Positions 45,350 to 54,717 of a stretch of DNA of 64,000 bases are shown piece after piece. Source of the stretch: an uncultured Pseudomonadota bacterium (GTDB taxonomy: Bacteria; Pseudomonadota; Gammaproteobacteria; Burkholderiales; SG8-39); contig CAIXPL010000029.1 in assembly GCA_903921325.1 (NCBI GenBank), forward strand, positions 62,001 through 126,000, read 5' to 3'. The stretch's first letter is position 1; each line of letters begins with the position of its first letter. A program made the translations under genes and the position numbers. Under the pieces are notes generated by a model. It made no database searches and was not told the origin of the DNA. It saw only the letters and a list, made by a program, of their open reading frames with translations.

Positions 45350-46858
45350 TCAATTGCGGACCGAGGAAATGGGCGACTGATTGCTGCGTTGCGACAACAT
45401 CCGCGCAACTGCGGGCAACAAAGCAAAAGCGGGAAACGACAGGAGAAAGGTCAGCATGAAATAGTCGCCATAGCCCCATTGCTGCGCACCGAATCCGCTG
45501 GCCCAGCCGGCGAGCGAACGCGACAGAGCAAATATCGATGAGAGCAATGCGTACTCGGCAGCCGAGCGGCGTTTGTCGACTATCGCCATGAGGAATGCGA
45601 GAAATGAGGCCGAACCCAGTCCCCCGGTGAACGATTCCAGCGCGCTTGCGGTGTAAATGAACGCTCGATCAGCAAACGCCAGTGCGCCACTTTCGGGCAA
45701 CGACCACGCGACCACTGCATAGAGCAGGTTTGACAAGGCTTGCGCGAGGCCAAGCACCCACAGCGCACGGAAAATGCCTGCGCGGTCGGTATACCAGCCA
45801 CCGACAAGGCCACCGAGGATCGCCAGACCGAGGCCGAGATTGACCGACACCATGCCAATCTCGGCGGCAGAAAATCCATGGTCAACCCAGAAGGGTTTGA
45901 TCATGAAAGCCATGGCGGCGTCGCCCAGCTTGTAGAGCAGAATGAATGCAAGCACCGGCGCAATGCCAGGACGCTCGAGAAGAGCAAACAGAGCACCGAA
46001 AACCGGGCCGTGCGACCGCTGGAACTCCATACCCTCGGAGACCGGCGCACGCCTGCGCTGCCGCAGCAGCACCCAGGCAACCAACACCCCTCCGAGAAGC
46101 GCAACGCCGACCGCCAGAGGCCATAGCCATACAAAGCGCTCTGACCACTGTGTCGTTCGATTGATGAGCCATAAAGTGGCGAGCGCAAATCCCGCAACTG
46201 CGGCATAGGCTCGAGGCGAGGCAATGATGCCTGCCAGTTCGCTGCCCACCGACAGGCCAGGTGCCGCCACCAGCAGTGGTTCGGCAGGTGCGCGCAACAT
46301 GACCAGACCGTTCATCACCAGAATGCCCGCGCACAGCCCGAAGGCCGCTGTCCAACTCACCCAGGACGATACGGCGAGCGCAAATCCGGCCGCGATGATT
46401 CCGACCCGGTAGAGGCCATTTCTCACCCCATTGGCCATCCCCATCTGGTCGGCATCGAGCAGCTCGATGGTGTAGCCGTCGATCGCAATGTCGTTCGTTG
46501 CGGCCACCACGGTGAACAGAGCGATCAACGCAAACACCCAGGGCGGAGATCCGTTCGCCGCTGCAAACAACATCATCACTGCGGCCATGATCCAGTCGGC
46601 GAGCGCCATCCAGCGGCGGTGATGGCGGTAGCGGTCTACTGCCGGCGCCCACAGAAACTTGAGCGTCCAGGCGAGACCGAGCAGACTCAGCGCGCCGATG
46701 GCACGCAGATCGACACCCTGCTGGCGAAACCATACCGGGAACACATCGAAGAACACGCCGTAGGGAAAACCTTCGGCGAAATACAGCACGCCGACCCAGA
46801 AGAATTGGCTGCGGCCCATGCGTCCGAGGAACCCAGCAGCCGGCAGCGGGCGGTTCAC
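45350..46858 (-). CDS. AmpG-like MFS permease (muropeptide transporter family)
   Basis: This is an inner-membrane major-facilitator protein, 502 residues with about twelve to fourteen hydrophobic segments. The N-terminal YFAEGFPYGVFFDVFPVWFR, LGLAWTLKFLWAPAVDRY and ATNDIAIDGYTIELL segments are typical of AmpG, which imports anhydro-muropeptides for cell-wall recycling and beta-lactamase induction. It is the last gene of the minus-strand metX-metW group, a common arrangement in betaproteobacteria. Confidence 0.9.
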   Translation of the reverse strand: MNRPLPAAGFLGRMGRSQFFWVGVLYFAEGFPYGVFFDVFPVWFRQQGVDLRAIGALSLLGLAWTLKFLWAPAVDRYRHHRRWMALADWIMAAVMMLFAAANGSPPWVFALIALFTVVAATNDIAIDGYTIELLDADQMGMANGVRNGLYRVGIIAAGFALAVSSWVSWTAAFGLCAGILVMNGLVMLRAPAEPLLVAAPGLSVGSELAGIIASPRAYAAVAGFALATLWLINRTTQWSERFVWLWPLAVGVALLGGVLVAWVLLRQRRRAPVSEGMEFQRSHGPVFGALFALLERPGIAPVLAFILLYKLGDAAMAFMIKPFWVDHGFSAAEIGMVSVNLGLGLAILGGLVGGWYTDRAGIFRALWVLGLAQALSNLLYAVVAWSLPESGALAFADRAFIYTASALESFTGGLGSASFLAFLMAIVDKRRSAAEYALLSSIFALSRSLAGWASGFGAQQWGYGDYFMLTFLLSFPAFALLPAVARMLSQRSNQSPISSVRN

Positions 46859-46869
46859 AGTGCGTCCAC

Positions 46870-47484
46870 TTAATCCTGTGCGCGCTCGAATCGATAGACC
46901 GCCAGGCTACCCATCAGATTGGGCAACACATGCACCGGCACACCATCGCAAAACACCAGTCGCTCGAGCACCCGGATCGAGCGCTTGCGACAGAACTCAT
47001 CGAAGTCATGAATTGTGCATAGGTGGACGTTCGGCGTGTCGTACCAGCTATACGGCAGTTTGTCGCTCACTGGCATGCGCCCGGCAATCACTTGCAGCCG
47101 ATGGCGCCAATAGCCAAAGTTGGGAAAGGTCACGATCGCCTCGCGGCCGACCCGCAGCATTTCAAGGACGATCTCCTCGGTGTGCAGCATGGCCTGCAGA
47201 GTGAGCGACAAAATCACCGAATCAAACGACCCGCTATCGAACTCCGCAAGTCCGCGATCAAGGTCACCTTGGAGCACGTTGACACCATTGGCGACGCAGG
47301 CAATCACCTTGTCGTCTTCAATTTCAATACCGTAACCGCGCACCTCACGCGTCTCGCGCAAATGCCGCAGCAGGGTGCCATCGCCACAACCCAGATCAAG
47401 CACAGTCGAACCAGGCCGTATCCAGGCTGCAATCGCGTCATAATCGGCACGCCCGATGCGCCGTGCTGGCGTTTGCATGCTCAT
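46870..47484 (-). CDS. metW: Methionine biosynthesis protein MetW
   Basis: MetW (204 residues) is a SAM-methyltransferase-fold protein, with SAM-binding [15 protein letters not shown] near residue 30. It is always paired with MetX and is thought to support homoserine acylation activity. Segments [21 protein letters not shown] and [18 protein letters not shown] are hallmarks. It overlaps metX by four bases. Confidence 0.95.
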   Translation of the reverse strand: MSMQTPARRIGRADYDAIAAWIRPGSTVLDLGCGDGTLLRHLRETREVRGYGIEIEDDKVIACVANGVNVLQGDLDRGLAEFDSGSFDSVILSLTLQAMLHTEEIVLEMLRVGREAIVTFPNFGYWRHRLQVIAGRMPVSDKLPYSWYDTPNVHLCTIHDFDEFCRKRSIRVLERLVFCDGVPVHVLPNLMGSLAVYRFERAQD

Positions 47485-48710
47485 GCTGCGAACCCGCTTT
47501 GCGGTAACCCGGCCGGTGCGACCGCAGGCTCCACCCGACCGGGCAATTCAATGGGCTGTCCTGCCCCGCCCACAATGCCCTGCTCGCGTGCCAGGGTGTC
47601 GAAAAACGCCCGCACAACGGCGTGATAGCGACGATCGGTCAACAGAAAGGCATCGTGACCATGCGGCGCATCGATTTCGGCATAGGACACATCGAGCCGA
47701 TTGTCGGTCAGGGCCTTTACCATCTCGCGCGAGCGCGCTGGCGAGAAACGCCAGTCAGAAGTAAACGAGGCGACGAGGAACCTGGCCTGCGCGCCAGCCA
47801 GGGCTGCCGACAAATCACCATTGCAAGCGCGCGCCGGATCAAAATAATCGAGCGCCCGGGTGATCAGCAGGTAAGTGTTGGCATCGAAGTATTCAGCAAA
47901 TTTATCGCTCTGATGGCGCAGATAGGACTCGACTTCGAAGTCGACATCAAAGTGGTATTTGAAGCCTTCTGCACGCGAGGCGCGGCCGAACTTTTCCATC
48001 ATGGCGTCATCAGACAAATAGGTGATGTGCCCGATCATGCGAGCAAGCCGCAGCCCGCGCTTGGGCTTGACCCCGTGGGCATAATAATCGCCGCCATGGA
48101 AATCCGGGTCGGTCACGATGGCCCGCCGTGCCACTTCATTGAACGCAATGTTCTGTGCCGTGAGACGAGCGGTACCGGCGACCAGCACCGCACTGCGCAC
48201 CCGCTGCGGGTAGCGGATCGCCCACTGCAAGGCCTGCATCGCACCCAGGCTGCCTCCCATGACAGCGGCAAATGATGCGATACCCAAGGCATCGGCCAGA
48301 CGGGCCTGTGCTTCCACCCAATCGGCCACGGTCATCACCGGAAAGCGCGACCCCCAGGGCGTACCGGTGTGCGGATCAATCGAAGCGGGCCCGGTAGAAC
48401 CAAAGCAGCTACCCGGATTGTTTACCCCGATCACGAAGTAACGATTGGTGTCCAGGGGTTTGCCCGGACCAATCATGTTGTCCCACCAGCCGATGTTGTT
48501 CTCGTCCCCGACGTACCAGCCTGCCACATGATGCGAGGCATTGAGCGCGTGGCAGACCAGGACTGCGTTGGATCGATCAGCATTGAGACTGCCATAGGTC
48601 TCATAGACGAGGTCATAGGATGGCAACACGGCGCCCGCCACCGTTGCCAGAGGCTGTTCAAAATGCAGGCGCCGTGCGGTCACCGCACCAACGGAATGTT
48701 CGCTTGTCAT
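47481..48710 (-). CDS. metX: Homoserine O-acyltransferase MetX
   Basis: MetX activates homoserine for methionine synthesis. The 409-residue alpha/beta-hydrolase has the nucleophile elbow GGSLGAMQ (Ser154), the oxyanion region [12 protein letters not shown] and the C-terminal catalytic His in [10 protein letters not shown]. Many betaproteobacterial MetX proteins with this pattern are annotated as using succinyl-CoA, others acetyl-CoA; the sequence here does not settle it. Coupled to metW by ATGA, and three bases after ptsI. Confidence 0.94.
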   Translation of the reverse strand: MTSEHSVGAVTARRLHFEQPLATVAGAVLPSYDLVYETYGSLNADRSNAVLVCHALNASHHVAGWYVGDENNIGWWDNMIGPGKPLDTNRYFVIGVNNPGSCFGSTGPASIDPHTGTPWGSRFPVMTVADWVEAQARLADALGIASFAAVMGGSLGAMQALQWAIRYPQRVRSAVLVAGTARLTAQNIAFNEVARRAIVTDPDFHGGDYYAHGVKPKRGLRLARMIGHITYLSDDAMMEKFGRASRAEGFKYHFDVDFEVESYLRHQSDKFAEYFDANTYLLITRALDYFDPARACNGDLSAALAGAQARFLVASFTSDWRFSPARSREMVKALTDNRLDVSYAEIDAPHGHDAFLLTDRRYHAVVRAFFDTLAREQGIVGGAGQPIELPGRVEPAVAPAGLPQSGFAA

Positions 48711-48713
48711 CGT

Positions 48714-50441
48714 TCAGCCATTCAGTCGATCGAGCAATTGGAGAATCCGCTCCGGATCGTGGGCTCGCATCAGGCGCGCGGCACCGCGCTTCGCTTCGGC
48801 AAGATCGGTGCGCAGCACCTGCTGTTTGATCTCGAGCAACTGCGCCGGATGCACCGAGAATTGGCGCAAGCCAAGACCGAGCAGCAAACGGGTGAGTCGC
48901 ACGTCACCGGCCATCTCGCCACACACCGAGACCGGCACCCCGGCGCGCGCGCCGGCGCGAATGGTATTGGCCACCAGCGTGAGCACCGCCGGATGCAACG
49001 GATCGTACAGGTGGGCTACTGAATTGTCGGTGCGATCAATCGCCAGGGTGTACTGGATCAGATCATTGGTGCCTATGGACAGGAAATCGAGCCGCTTGAT
49101 GAACATGTTCACAGCGAGCGCAGCCGCGGGCACTTCGACCATGGCTCCGACGAGAATGTCCGGGTTGTACGGCAGGCCTTGCAGATCGAGCATTTGCTTG
49201 GCCTGCTTGACCATCACCAGCGCATGGTCAATTTCGTGCGCATGGGCCACCATGGGCAGCAACAGCCGGATGTCGCCAAAATGCGACGCCCGCAAAATCG
49301 CACGCAACTGAGTGAGGAACATCTGCGGCTCGGCGAGACAGAAACGGATCGCGCGCAAGCCCAGGGATGGATTCGGTCCGCTGCGCTCGGCACCATTGAC
49401 CGTTTTGTCAGCGCCCAGATCCAGGGTTCGCACCACCACCGGCTGCCCCTGCATTGACTCGGCCACCTCGCGATAGGCCTCGAACTGCTCTTCCTCGTTG
49501 GGCAAATCGTTGCGATTGAGAAAAAGAAATTCGCTGCGGAACAGTCCGATCCCGGTAGCGCCGGACTCAAGCACATCGTCCATGTCGGCTGGCAGTTCGA
49601 TATTGGCGTAAAGATCGATCGCGCTGCCATCGATGGTCGTCGCCGGCGTCGTGCGAATGCGTTTGAGTTTTTGCCGTTCAAGCTGAAACTCGTTTTGCTT
49701 CAGTTGATACTCGGCGAGGACCTGCCGGTCCGGATTAACGATCAAAATGCCGTCACTGCCGTCAATCACCAGAAGTTCGTTTTCGCGAATCATCTGGCGT
49801 GCGTGCTGCAAGCCGACAATGGCGGGCAGGTTGAGGCTGCGTGCAACAATCGCCGTGTGCGAAGTGACGCCGCCCACGTCGGTGACAAAGCCGGCGAACT
49901 GATGCTGCTTGAACAAAATCATGTCCGCCGGCGACAGATCGTGGGCCACCACGATCACATTTTCTTCATGGCTGGGCCCCAGTCGCGCCCGTGCGCTGCC
50001 GGTCAGCGCCTTGACGACCCGCTCGGCCACCTGCTGCACATCGGCCTTGCGCTCGCGCATATAGAGGTCATCCATCGCCTCAAACTGACCGACCAGGTGT
50101 TCGGTCTGTTCGACCAGTGCCCACTCGGCGTTGCAGCGGCGGGCACGGATGATGTCGCGCGGTGCCGCCGAGAGCTGCGAATCCGACAGAATCATGCGAT
50201 GCAGATTCACAAAGGCGGCCATCTCGGCGAGCGCCGATGCACTGCTGGCGATCAGCCCGAGCTCGGTCTGCACCCGTGCGACGGCCTGATCAAAGCGGGC
50301 GATCTCGGCATCGATCTTGTCGGCTTCAATCTCGTAATGGACCACTTCCAGACGCGCCGAAGAAATCAGGTGGGCATAGCCGATCGCAACCCCGGGTGAG
50401 ACACCCGCGCCGAACAGCGAGAAGCTCACCGTGTCGGCCAT
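48714..50441 (-). CDS. ptsI: Phosphoenolpyruvate-protein phosphotransferase (enzyme I)
   Basis: Enzyme I takes phosphate from phosphoenolpyruvate and passes it to HPr. The protein has 575 residues, the same as E. coli enzyme I. The phosphorylated His lies in GGVTSHTAIVARS, and the C-terminal PEP domain has VPVSVCGEMAGD. A frame to GTG 50483 exists, but ATG 50441 gives the standard length. It follows ptsH and the mannose-type EIIA gene. With no sugar EIIBC nearby, the chain is probably regulatory. Confidence 0.94.
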   Translation of the reverse strand: MADTVSFSLFGAGVSPGVAIGYAHLISSARLEVVHYEIEADKIDAEIARFDQAVARVQTELGLIASSASALAEMAAFVNLHRMILSDSQLSAAPRDIIRARRCNAEWALVEQTEHLVGQFEAMDDLYMRERKADVQQVAERVVKALTGSARARLGPSHEENVIVVAHDLSPADMILFKQHQFAGFVTDVGGVTSHTAIVARSLNLPAIVGLQHARQMIRENELLVIDGSDGILIVNPDRQVLAEYQLKQNEFQLERQKLKRIRTTPATTIDGSAIDLYANIELPADMDDVLESGATGIGLFRSEFLFLNRNDLPNEEEQFEAYREVAESMQGQPVVVRTLDLGADKTVNGAERSGPNPSLGLRAIRFCLAEPQMFLTQLRAILRASHFGDIRLLLPMVAHAHEIDHALVMVKQAKQMLDLQGLPYNPDILVGAMVEVPAAALAVNMFIKRLDFLSIGTNDLIQYTLAIDRTDNSVAHLYDPLHPAVLTLVANTIRAGARAGVPVSVCGEMAGDVRLTRLLLGLGLRQFSVHPAQLLEIKQQVLRTDLAEAKRGAARLMRAHDPERILQLLDRLNG

Positions 50442-50571
50442 CACTGCCTGCGGCGCCTGGACTATGGAACTCACTGAATGCACACCTGTGGAATGCTTAA
50501 CCTCGCCCGGGTGGTGCCCCGGACCCGTCTCCTTGCCTGCCCTGCATGATGCCGCAGAAGGATGCAGTGCT

Positions 50572-50841
50572 CTATTGCCCTTCGCCGAACCGGTCAGCGA
50601 TCAATGCAATCAAGGCATCAAGCGCCGCCTGCGCGTCATCTCCAGCGGTCTCGATCAGCACGTTTGAGCCTTTGCCGGCCGCCAACATCATCACACCCAT
50701 GATGCTCTTCGCATTCACGCGCCGGCCGTTGCGCACCAGCCACACCTCGGCCTGATACTGGCCTGCTACCTGGGTGAGCTTGGCCGATGCACGCGCATGC
50801 AGCCCGAGCTTATTGATGATCTCGACTTCAGCCTGTGGCAC
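50572..50841 (-). CDS. ptsH: Phosphocarrier protein HPr
   Basis: HPr (89 residues) carries phosphate from enzyme I to EIIA proteins. The active His15 is in NKLGLHARASAK, and the regulatory Ser46 is in AKSIMGVMML. The start is GTG 50841, with GGAG seven bases upstream; longer frames start inside the preceding gene. The Ser46 motif is compatible with HPr-kinase control. It overlaps the EIIA gene by 14 bases. Confidence 0.94.
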   Translation of the reverse strand: MPQAEVEIINKLGLHARASAKLTQVAGQYQAEVWLVRNGRRVNAKSIMGVMMLAAGKGSNVLIETAGDDAQAALDALIALIADRFGEGQ

Positions 50842-51262
50842 GGCGACGCTCCAGACAAACCTGCGCATTGACGCCCATTTTGCCCAGCACGCCAACGCCT
50901 TCGCGACCGCCGCTCATGGCCTTCTCGCACACAGCCTCAAGCGACTGCGAGCGATAGGTGAGCGCGCGCACGAACATGGGCAGATTGACGCCTGCTACCG
51001 CTTCGACCCGGCCCGCGACCGCGGCGCTCGCGGCAACATTGGCGGGCGTACCGCCACACATATCGGTAAGGACGAGCACCCCGGCTCCCTGATCAAGCTG
51101 GTCAATCAGCACCCGGGCTTGTTGCAGCAGTTGCTCGGGGTCGGCCCCCCCGGCCACGCCCAGGCTCAATACGTCGGACGGACGTGCGCCAAGCACATGC
51201 TCAGCACACTGAATCAGGCTCTCACCCAGCGTGCCGTGGGCGATGATAAGTATTCCAACCAT
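50828..51262 (-). CDS. PTS system mannose-type EIIA component
   Basis: This is a 144-residue EIIA-Man domain protein (ManX N-terminal type) with the phosphorylated His9 in ILIIAHG and the LVLTDMCGGTPANVA segment. There is no EIIB fused and no permease nearby, so it forms a short EI-HPr-EIIA chain. In related bacteria such chains act in regulation, for example of polyhydroxybutyrate or nitrogen metabolism, rather than in sugar uptake. Confidence 0.92.
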   Translation of the reverse strand: MVGILIIAHGTLGESLIQCAEHVLGARPSDVLSLGVAGGADPEQLLQQARVLIDQLDQGAGVLVLTDMCGGTPANVAASAAVAGRVEAVAGVNLPMFVRALTYRSQSLEAVCEKAMSGGREGVGVLGKMGVNAQVCLERRRATG

Positions 51263-51325
51263 ATTCAGGGCGGAACGGGGCGCTGGGTGCCACCATGGGC
51301 AGTCAACAGAGCCGCGCAGAACGCC

Positions 51326-52333
51326 TCAGGACGACGAAGACGCAATATTACGACGAGCAGCGAGCTTGCGTTCGAGTGCGTCGATAAACATCGCAGCAAC
51401 CTGAAAACCGGTCTGGTCAGTAATTTCGCGGAAACAGGTCGGGCTGGTGACATTTATCTCTGTCAAATGCTCGCCGATCACGTCAAGTCCGACCAGGAAT
51501 AGTCCTCGGCGGGCCAGTTCCGGACCGAGTGAACTCGCGATGGCCCGATCACGCGGGCTCAAGGCGCGCGCCACCCCGGTGCCGCCAGCAGCCAGATTGC
51601 CGCGCGTCTCGCCCGCCTTCGGAATTCTCGCCAATGCATAGGGGACGGGTTCACCATCGATCAGCAAAATGCGCTTATCGCCCTCGCTGATCGCGGGAAT
51701 ATAGCGCTGGGCCATCACCGTCGATGCGCCTTGTGCGCTCAGCGTCTCGACAATGATGTTGCGGTTCGGGTCGTCGTGCCGGACCCGAAAGATCCCGGCG
51801 CCACCCATGCCATCGAGGGGCTTCAGGATCACATCGCGGTGTTCGCTCACGAAGCTCTGCAGGTCCTCTTCAGCACGGGCCACCAAGGTAGGCACACAGA
51901 ACTCGCTCCACTGCATGATGGCAAGTTTCTCTGAGTGATCGCGAATGGCCCGCGGGTCATTGAATACCAGCGCACCCTGGCGCATTGCATGCTCGAGCAG
52001 CCAGGTTGCGGTCACATATTCGATGTCAAACGGCGGATCCTTGCGCATCAAAATGCAATCAAATGCATCGAGCTGACTCAGCACCGCCGGTTCGGTCCGA
52101 TACCAATCCTCGGTCTCGCCGCTAAGGGTCAACCGCTGCGCGCGCCCTTTCACCGTACCTTCATGCCACAACAGACCGTCGGGCAGGATGACATGCAGCT
52201 CGTGTCCGCGCGACGCCGCCTCCTGCATCATGGCAAAGGTCGAATCCTTATAGGTGCGTATCGACTCCAACGGGTCGATAACAATCGCGATGCGACGCTG
52301 CACGGGTAGACCCTCGATAGCTGCGCTGGACAT
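51326..52333 (-). CDS. gshB: Glutathione synthetase GshB
   Basis: GshB joins gamma-glutamylcysteine and glycine using ATP. The 335-residue ATP-grasp protein has the N-terminal IAIVIDPLESIRTYKDSTFAM, VILKPLDGMGGAGIFRV (ATP-grasp loop), and GLDVIGEHLTEINVTSPTCFREI. It lies eight bases after gshA on the minus strand, the usual pair in betaproteobacteria. Confidence 0.96.
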   Translation of the reverse strand: MSSAAIEGLPVQRRIAIVIDPLESIRTYKDSTFAMMQEAASRGHELHVILPDGLLWHEGTVKGRAQRLTLSGETEDWYRTEPAVLSQLDAFDCILMRKDPPFDIEYVTATWLLEHAMRQGALVFNDPRAIRDHSEKLAIMQWSEFCVPTLVARAEEDLQSFVSEHRDVILKPLDGMGGAGIFRVRHDDPNRNIIVETLSAQGASTVMAQRYIPAISEGDKRILLIDGEPVPYALARIPKAGETRGNLAAGGTGVARALSPRDRAIASSLGPELARRGLFLVGLDVIGEHLTEINVTSPTCFREITDQTGFQVAAMFIDALERKLAARRNIASSSS

Positions 52334-52341
52334 GATGGAGC

Positions 52342-53658
52342 TCAGTCCTGCGGCGCGGTGCGTTCCAGCTCATAGGCTGCGGCGACCAGCGCAAGACGCG
52401 CCACCACGCCATAGGCGTAGAAGCGATTGGGGGTGGCACTCACATCGGCCTGATGATCCGGCGTGGTACAGCCGTCCTCGAATGCAAGAGGCACGAAATG
52501 CATGCCCGGAGCGTTCAGATTTTCATCAATGCCACGCGACGAATGCACCCGGTAGAAGCCGCCTACGACATGACGATCGATCATATAGACCACCGGTTCG
52601 GCGACCGCGGAATCGAGCTTCTCGTGGGTGTGCACGCCCTCCTGAATCAGCACGTCATGCACCGCCATGCCCTCTTTCACCACCGCCATCTTGTTGCGTT
52701 CCTTGCGGTTCAAGCCAATCACGTCGTCGGGCGATTTTGCCGTCATGATGCCCATGCCGTAAGTGCCTGCATCGGCCTTGACTACCACGTAGGGCTCATC
52801 GGTGATGCCGTACTCCTGATACTTTGCACGAATGCGCTCAAGCAGCATGGAGACATTCTGCGCGAGGCATTCCTCGCCGGTGCGTTCGTGAAAGTTGACT
52901 TCGCGGCACACGCCGAAATAGGGATTGACCAGCCACGGGTCGATGCCAAGCAACGCGGCAAAGTCCTCGGCCACATCGTCATAGGCCGCAAAATGTTGCG
53001 ATTTGCGGCGCACCGCCCAACCGGCATGTAGTGGCGGCAGCACAAATTGGGACGTTACGTCACGCAGAATGTCTGGAATTCCGGACGACAGGTCGTTGTT
53101 GAGCAGAATGGTGCACGGATCGAAGGCGGGCATCGCCGCAATGGCACCGCGTGCCACGACCGGTTGCAATGTGACTCGATCGCTGATCCGGTGTAGTGGT
53201 TCGAGCAGCAGCGGCGCGTTGTCCGGCACATCGATCAGGGTCGGCTCGGTGATCTCCGGATTCAGCGTGCCGATGCGCACATTGAGCCCGGCCTGATGCA
53301 CGATCGTGGCGAGACGTGCCACGTTGCGCAGGTAGAACAGGTTGCGGGTGTGATTTTCCGGAATCAGCAGCAGGTTGCGCGCATCGGGACAGATCCGGTC
53401 GATCGCGGTCATCACTGCCTGCACACACAGAGTCTGGAACGCCGGTGCCAGATTGTTGAATCCGCCGGGGAACAGATTGGTATCGACCGGGGCGATCTTG
53501 AAGTTGCTGTTACGCAGATCGACCGAACAATAAAACGGCGGCGTGTGATCCTGCCAGCGCGCGCGAAACCAGTGTTCGATATCGGTGCTGGAGGCGAGGA
53601 TGCGGCGCTCAAGATCGTGCAGCGCACTGCCGGTCTGGATGGCGAGTTGCGGAACCAT
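52342..53658 (-). CDS. gshA: Glutamate-cysteine ligase GshA, proteobacterial (TIGR02049) type
   Basis: GshA makes gamma-glutamylcysteine, the first step of glutathione synthesis. This is the proteobacterial type, unrelated in fold to E. coli GshA, with 438 residues. It has a FYCSVDLRNSNFKIAPVDTN segment, NLFPGGFNNL and VVVKADAGTYGMGIMT. An AGGAGG ribosome site directly precedes ATG 53658, so the longer frame to 53757 is not used. The gshA-gshB-EIIA-ptsH-ptsI order is conserved in the order Burkholderiales. Confidence 0.93.
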   Translation of the reverse strand: MVPQLAIQTGSALHDLERRILASSTDIEHWFRARWQDHTPPFYCSVDLRNSNFKIAPVDTNLFPGGFNNLAPAFQTLCVQAVMTAIDRICPDARNLLLIPENHTRNLFYLRNVARLATIVHQAGLNVRIGTLNPEITEPTLIDVPDNAPLLLEPLHRISDRVTLQPVVARGAIAAMPAFDPCTILLNNDLSSGIPDILRDVTSQFVLPPLHAGWAVRRKSQHFAAYDDVAEDFAALLGIDPWLVNPYFGVCREVNFHERTGEECLAQNVSMLLERIRAKYQEYGITDEPYVVVKADAGTYGMGIMTAKSPDDVIGLNRKERNKMAVVKEGMAVHDVLIQEGVHTHEKLDSAVAEPVVYMIDRHVVGGFYRVHSSRGIDENLNAPGMHFVPLAFEDGCTTPDHQADVSATPNRFYAYGVVARLALVAAAYELERTAPQD

Positions 53659-53872
53659 GGGTCCTCCTGGTCGTGCCCTTACGCTCTGCTGGACAGCAGG
53701 CTGATTTTGATCCGGCCAATGTGACGGTTCAATCGCCGGTCGATCATCCTGCCGCACACCGCTTGAGCAGGGTCATGAGTTGCACTGCTAGTCTGATGCG
53801 CGACCGCGCAACACGCCCCTACGCCAATCCGGGCCGGTCAGACCGGCGTGTACCGCGCGAAGTCCGGTTCGA

Positions 53873-54370
53873 CTAACGCCCTGCCGCAACCAACCGGTCA
53901 ACCGCCGCTTTTACTTCTGCATCGGTCAGGCTCGCATTGCCACCACGAGCCGGCATGGCATTCTTGCCATTTATCGCGTTGGCATAGAGTTTCTCCACGC
54001 CCTGGCCGATTCGAGGAGCCCAGGCGGCCTTGTCACCCATTTTCGGCGCACCCGCCAGGCCTGCCTGGTGGCAAACGCCGCACACCTGGGCCACCACAGC
54101 CTCGCCGCTCATTGCCACGTGGCTCGCTGCAGCCGGTGCAGCAACGGCCGCAGGCGCGGCGGGCGGCGTACCGATTGCAACCTTTGCGACCGGCTCGATG
54201 CGCGCCTGAACCGCCTCGGGCTTGAGGTTGGCCGACTGAATGCTGAGGTTGCCAGTGACCAACTGCGTCATAAAGACGATCAGCATGATCGGAACCAGAA
54301 ACGACAGGATCACCACCACGAGCAATTGGCGTGGTGTCTTGATGAATGCTTGATGTTCGGTGTCGCTCAT
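53873..54370 (-). CDS. Membrane-anchored cytochrome c5-like protein
   Basis: This 165-residue protein has an N-terminal transmembrane anchor (about 16-38), an Ala/Pro linker (about 66-85) and one heme c domain. The heme motif is CGVCH (C97, C100, H101). The sixth ligand is probably M139 in NAMPARGG, as in cytochrome c5. It should act as a periplasmic electron carrier. It stands alone and could accept electrons from periplasmic dehydrogenases such as the GMC pair at 39110-41248; that link is inference. Confidence 0.92.
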   Translation of the reverse strand: MSDTEHQAFIKTPRQLLVVVILSFLVPIMLIVFMTQLVTGNLSIQSANLKPEAVQARIEPVAKVAIGTPPAAPAAVAAPAAASHVAMSGEAVVAQVCGVCHQAGLAGAPKMGDKAAWAPRIGQGVEKLYANAINGKNAMPARGGNASLTDAEVKAAVDRLVAAGR

Positions 54371-54524
54371 GGCTCCCTCGATCGCTTGATTCTGCGCAGC
54401 GCCGGATTATAGCTGGCAACGTGGACATCCGATACCCGAAGCAGGTATCCTTGCCACCCCGTGCCCTCCCCCAGTGTTTTATGCGTTCGCCATATCGTCT
54501 GGCAGCGCAGGTCACGGGCTCCGC

Positions 54525-54601
54525 GCGCCCGTAGCTCAGCTGGATAGAGTGTTGGTTTCCGAAGCCAAAGGTCGCAGGTTCGACTCCTGCCGGGCGCGCC
54601 A
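54525..54601 (+). tRNA. tRNA-Arg (anticodon CCG)
   Basis: A full cloverleaf is present: acceptor GCGCCCG pairs with CGGGCGC, the D-arm is GCTC/GAGT, and the anticodon arm TTGGT/GCCAA has loop TTCCGAA. The T-arm is GCAGG/CCTGC with TTCGACT. The anticodon CCG reads the arginine codon CGG. The 3' CCA is encoded. No duplicated 3' end was noticed nearby, so no integrated element is suggested. Confidence 0.97.
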
Positions 54602-54717
54602 TTTCAAAGCGGATCTGGGCACCTCGAACAGGGTGCGTGAGGGAAAATTGCCAGTCAGACCCGGGCTGGCGGTGAGCGGTTTTGACACTGCCGCAACAAC
54701 GTTCGTTCGAGAGGAGC

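Noticed and set aside
54525-54601. tRNA-Arg as an attachment site for a mobile element
   Set aside because: No integrase and no duplicate of the tRNA 3' end were seen; flanking genes look like core genes.
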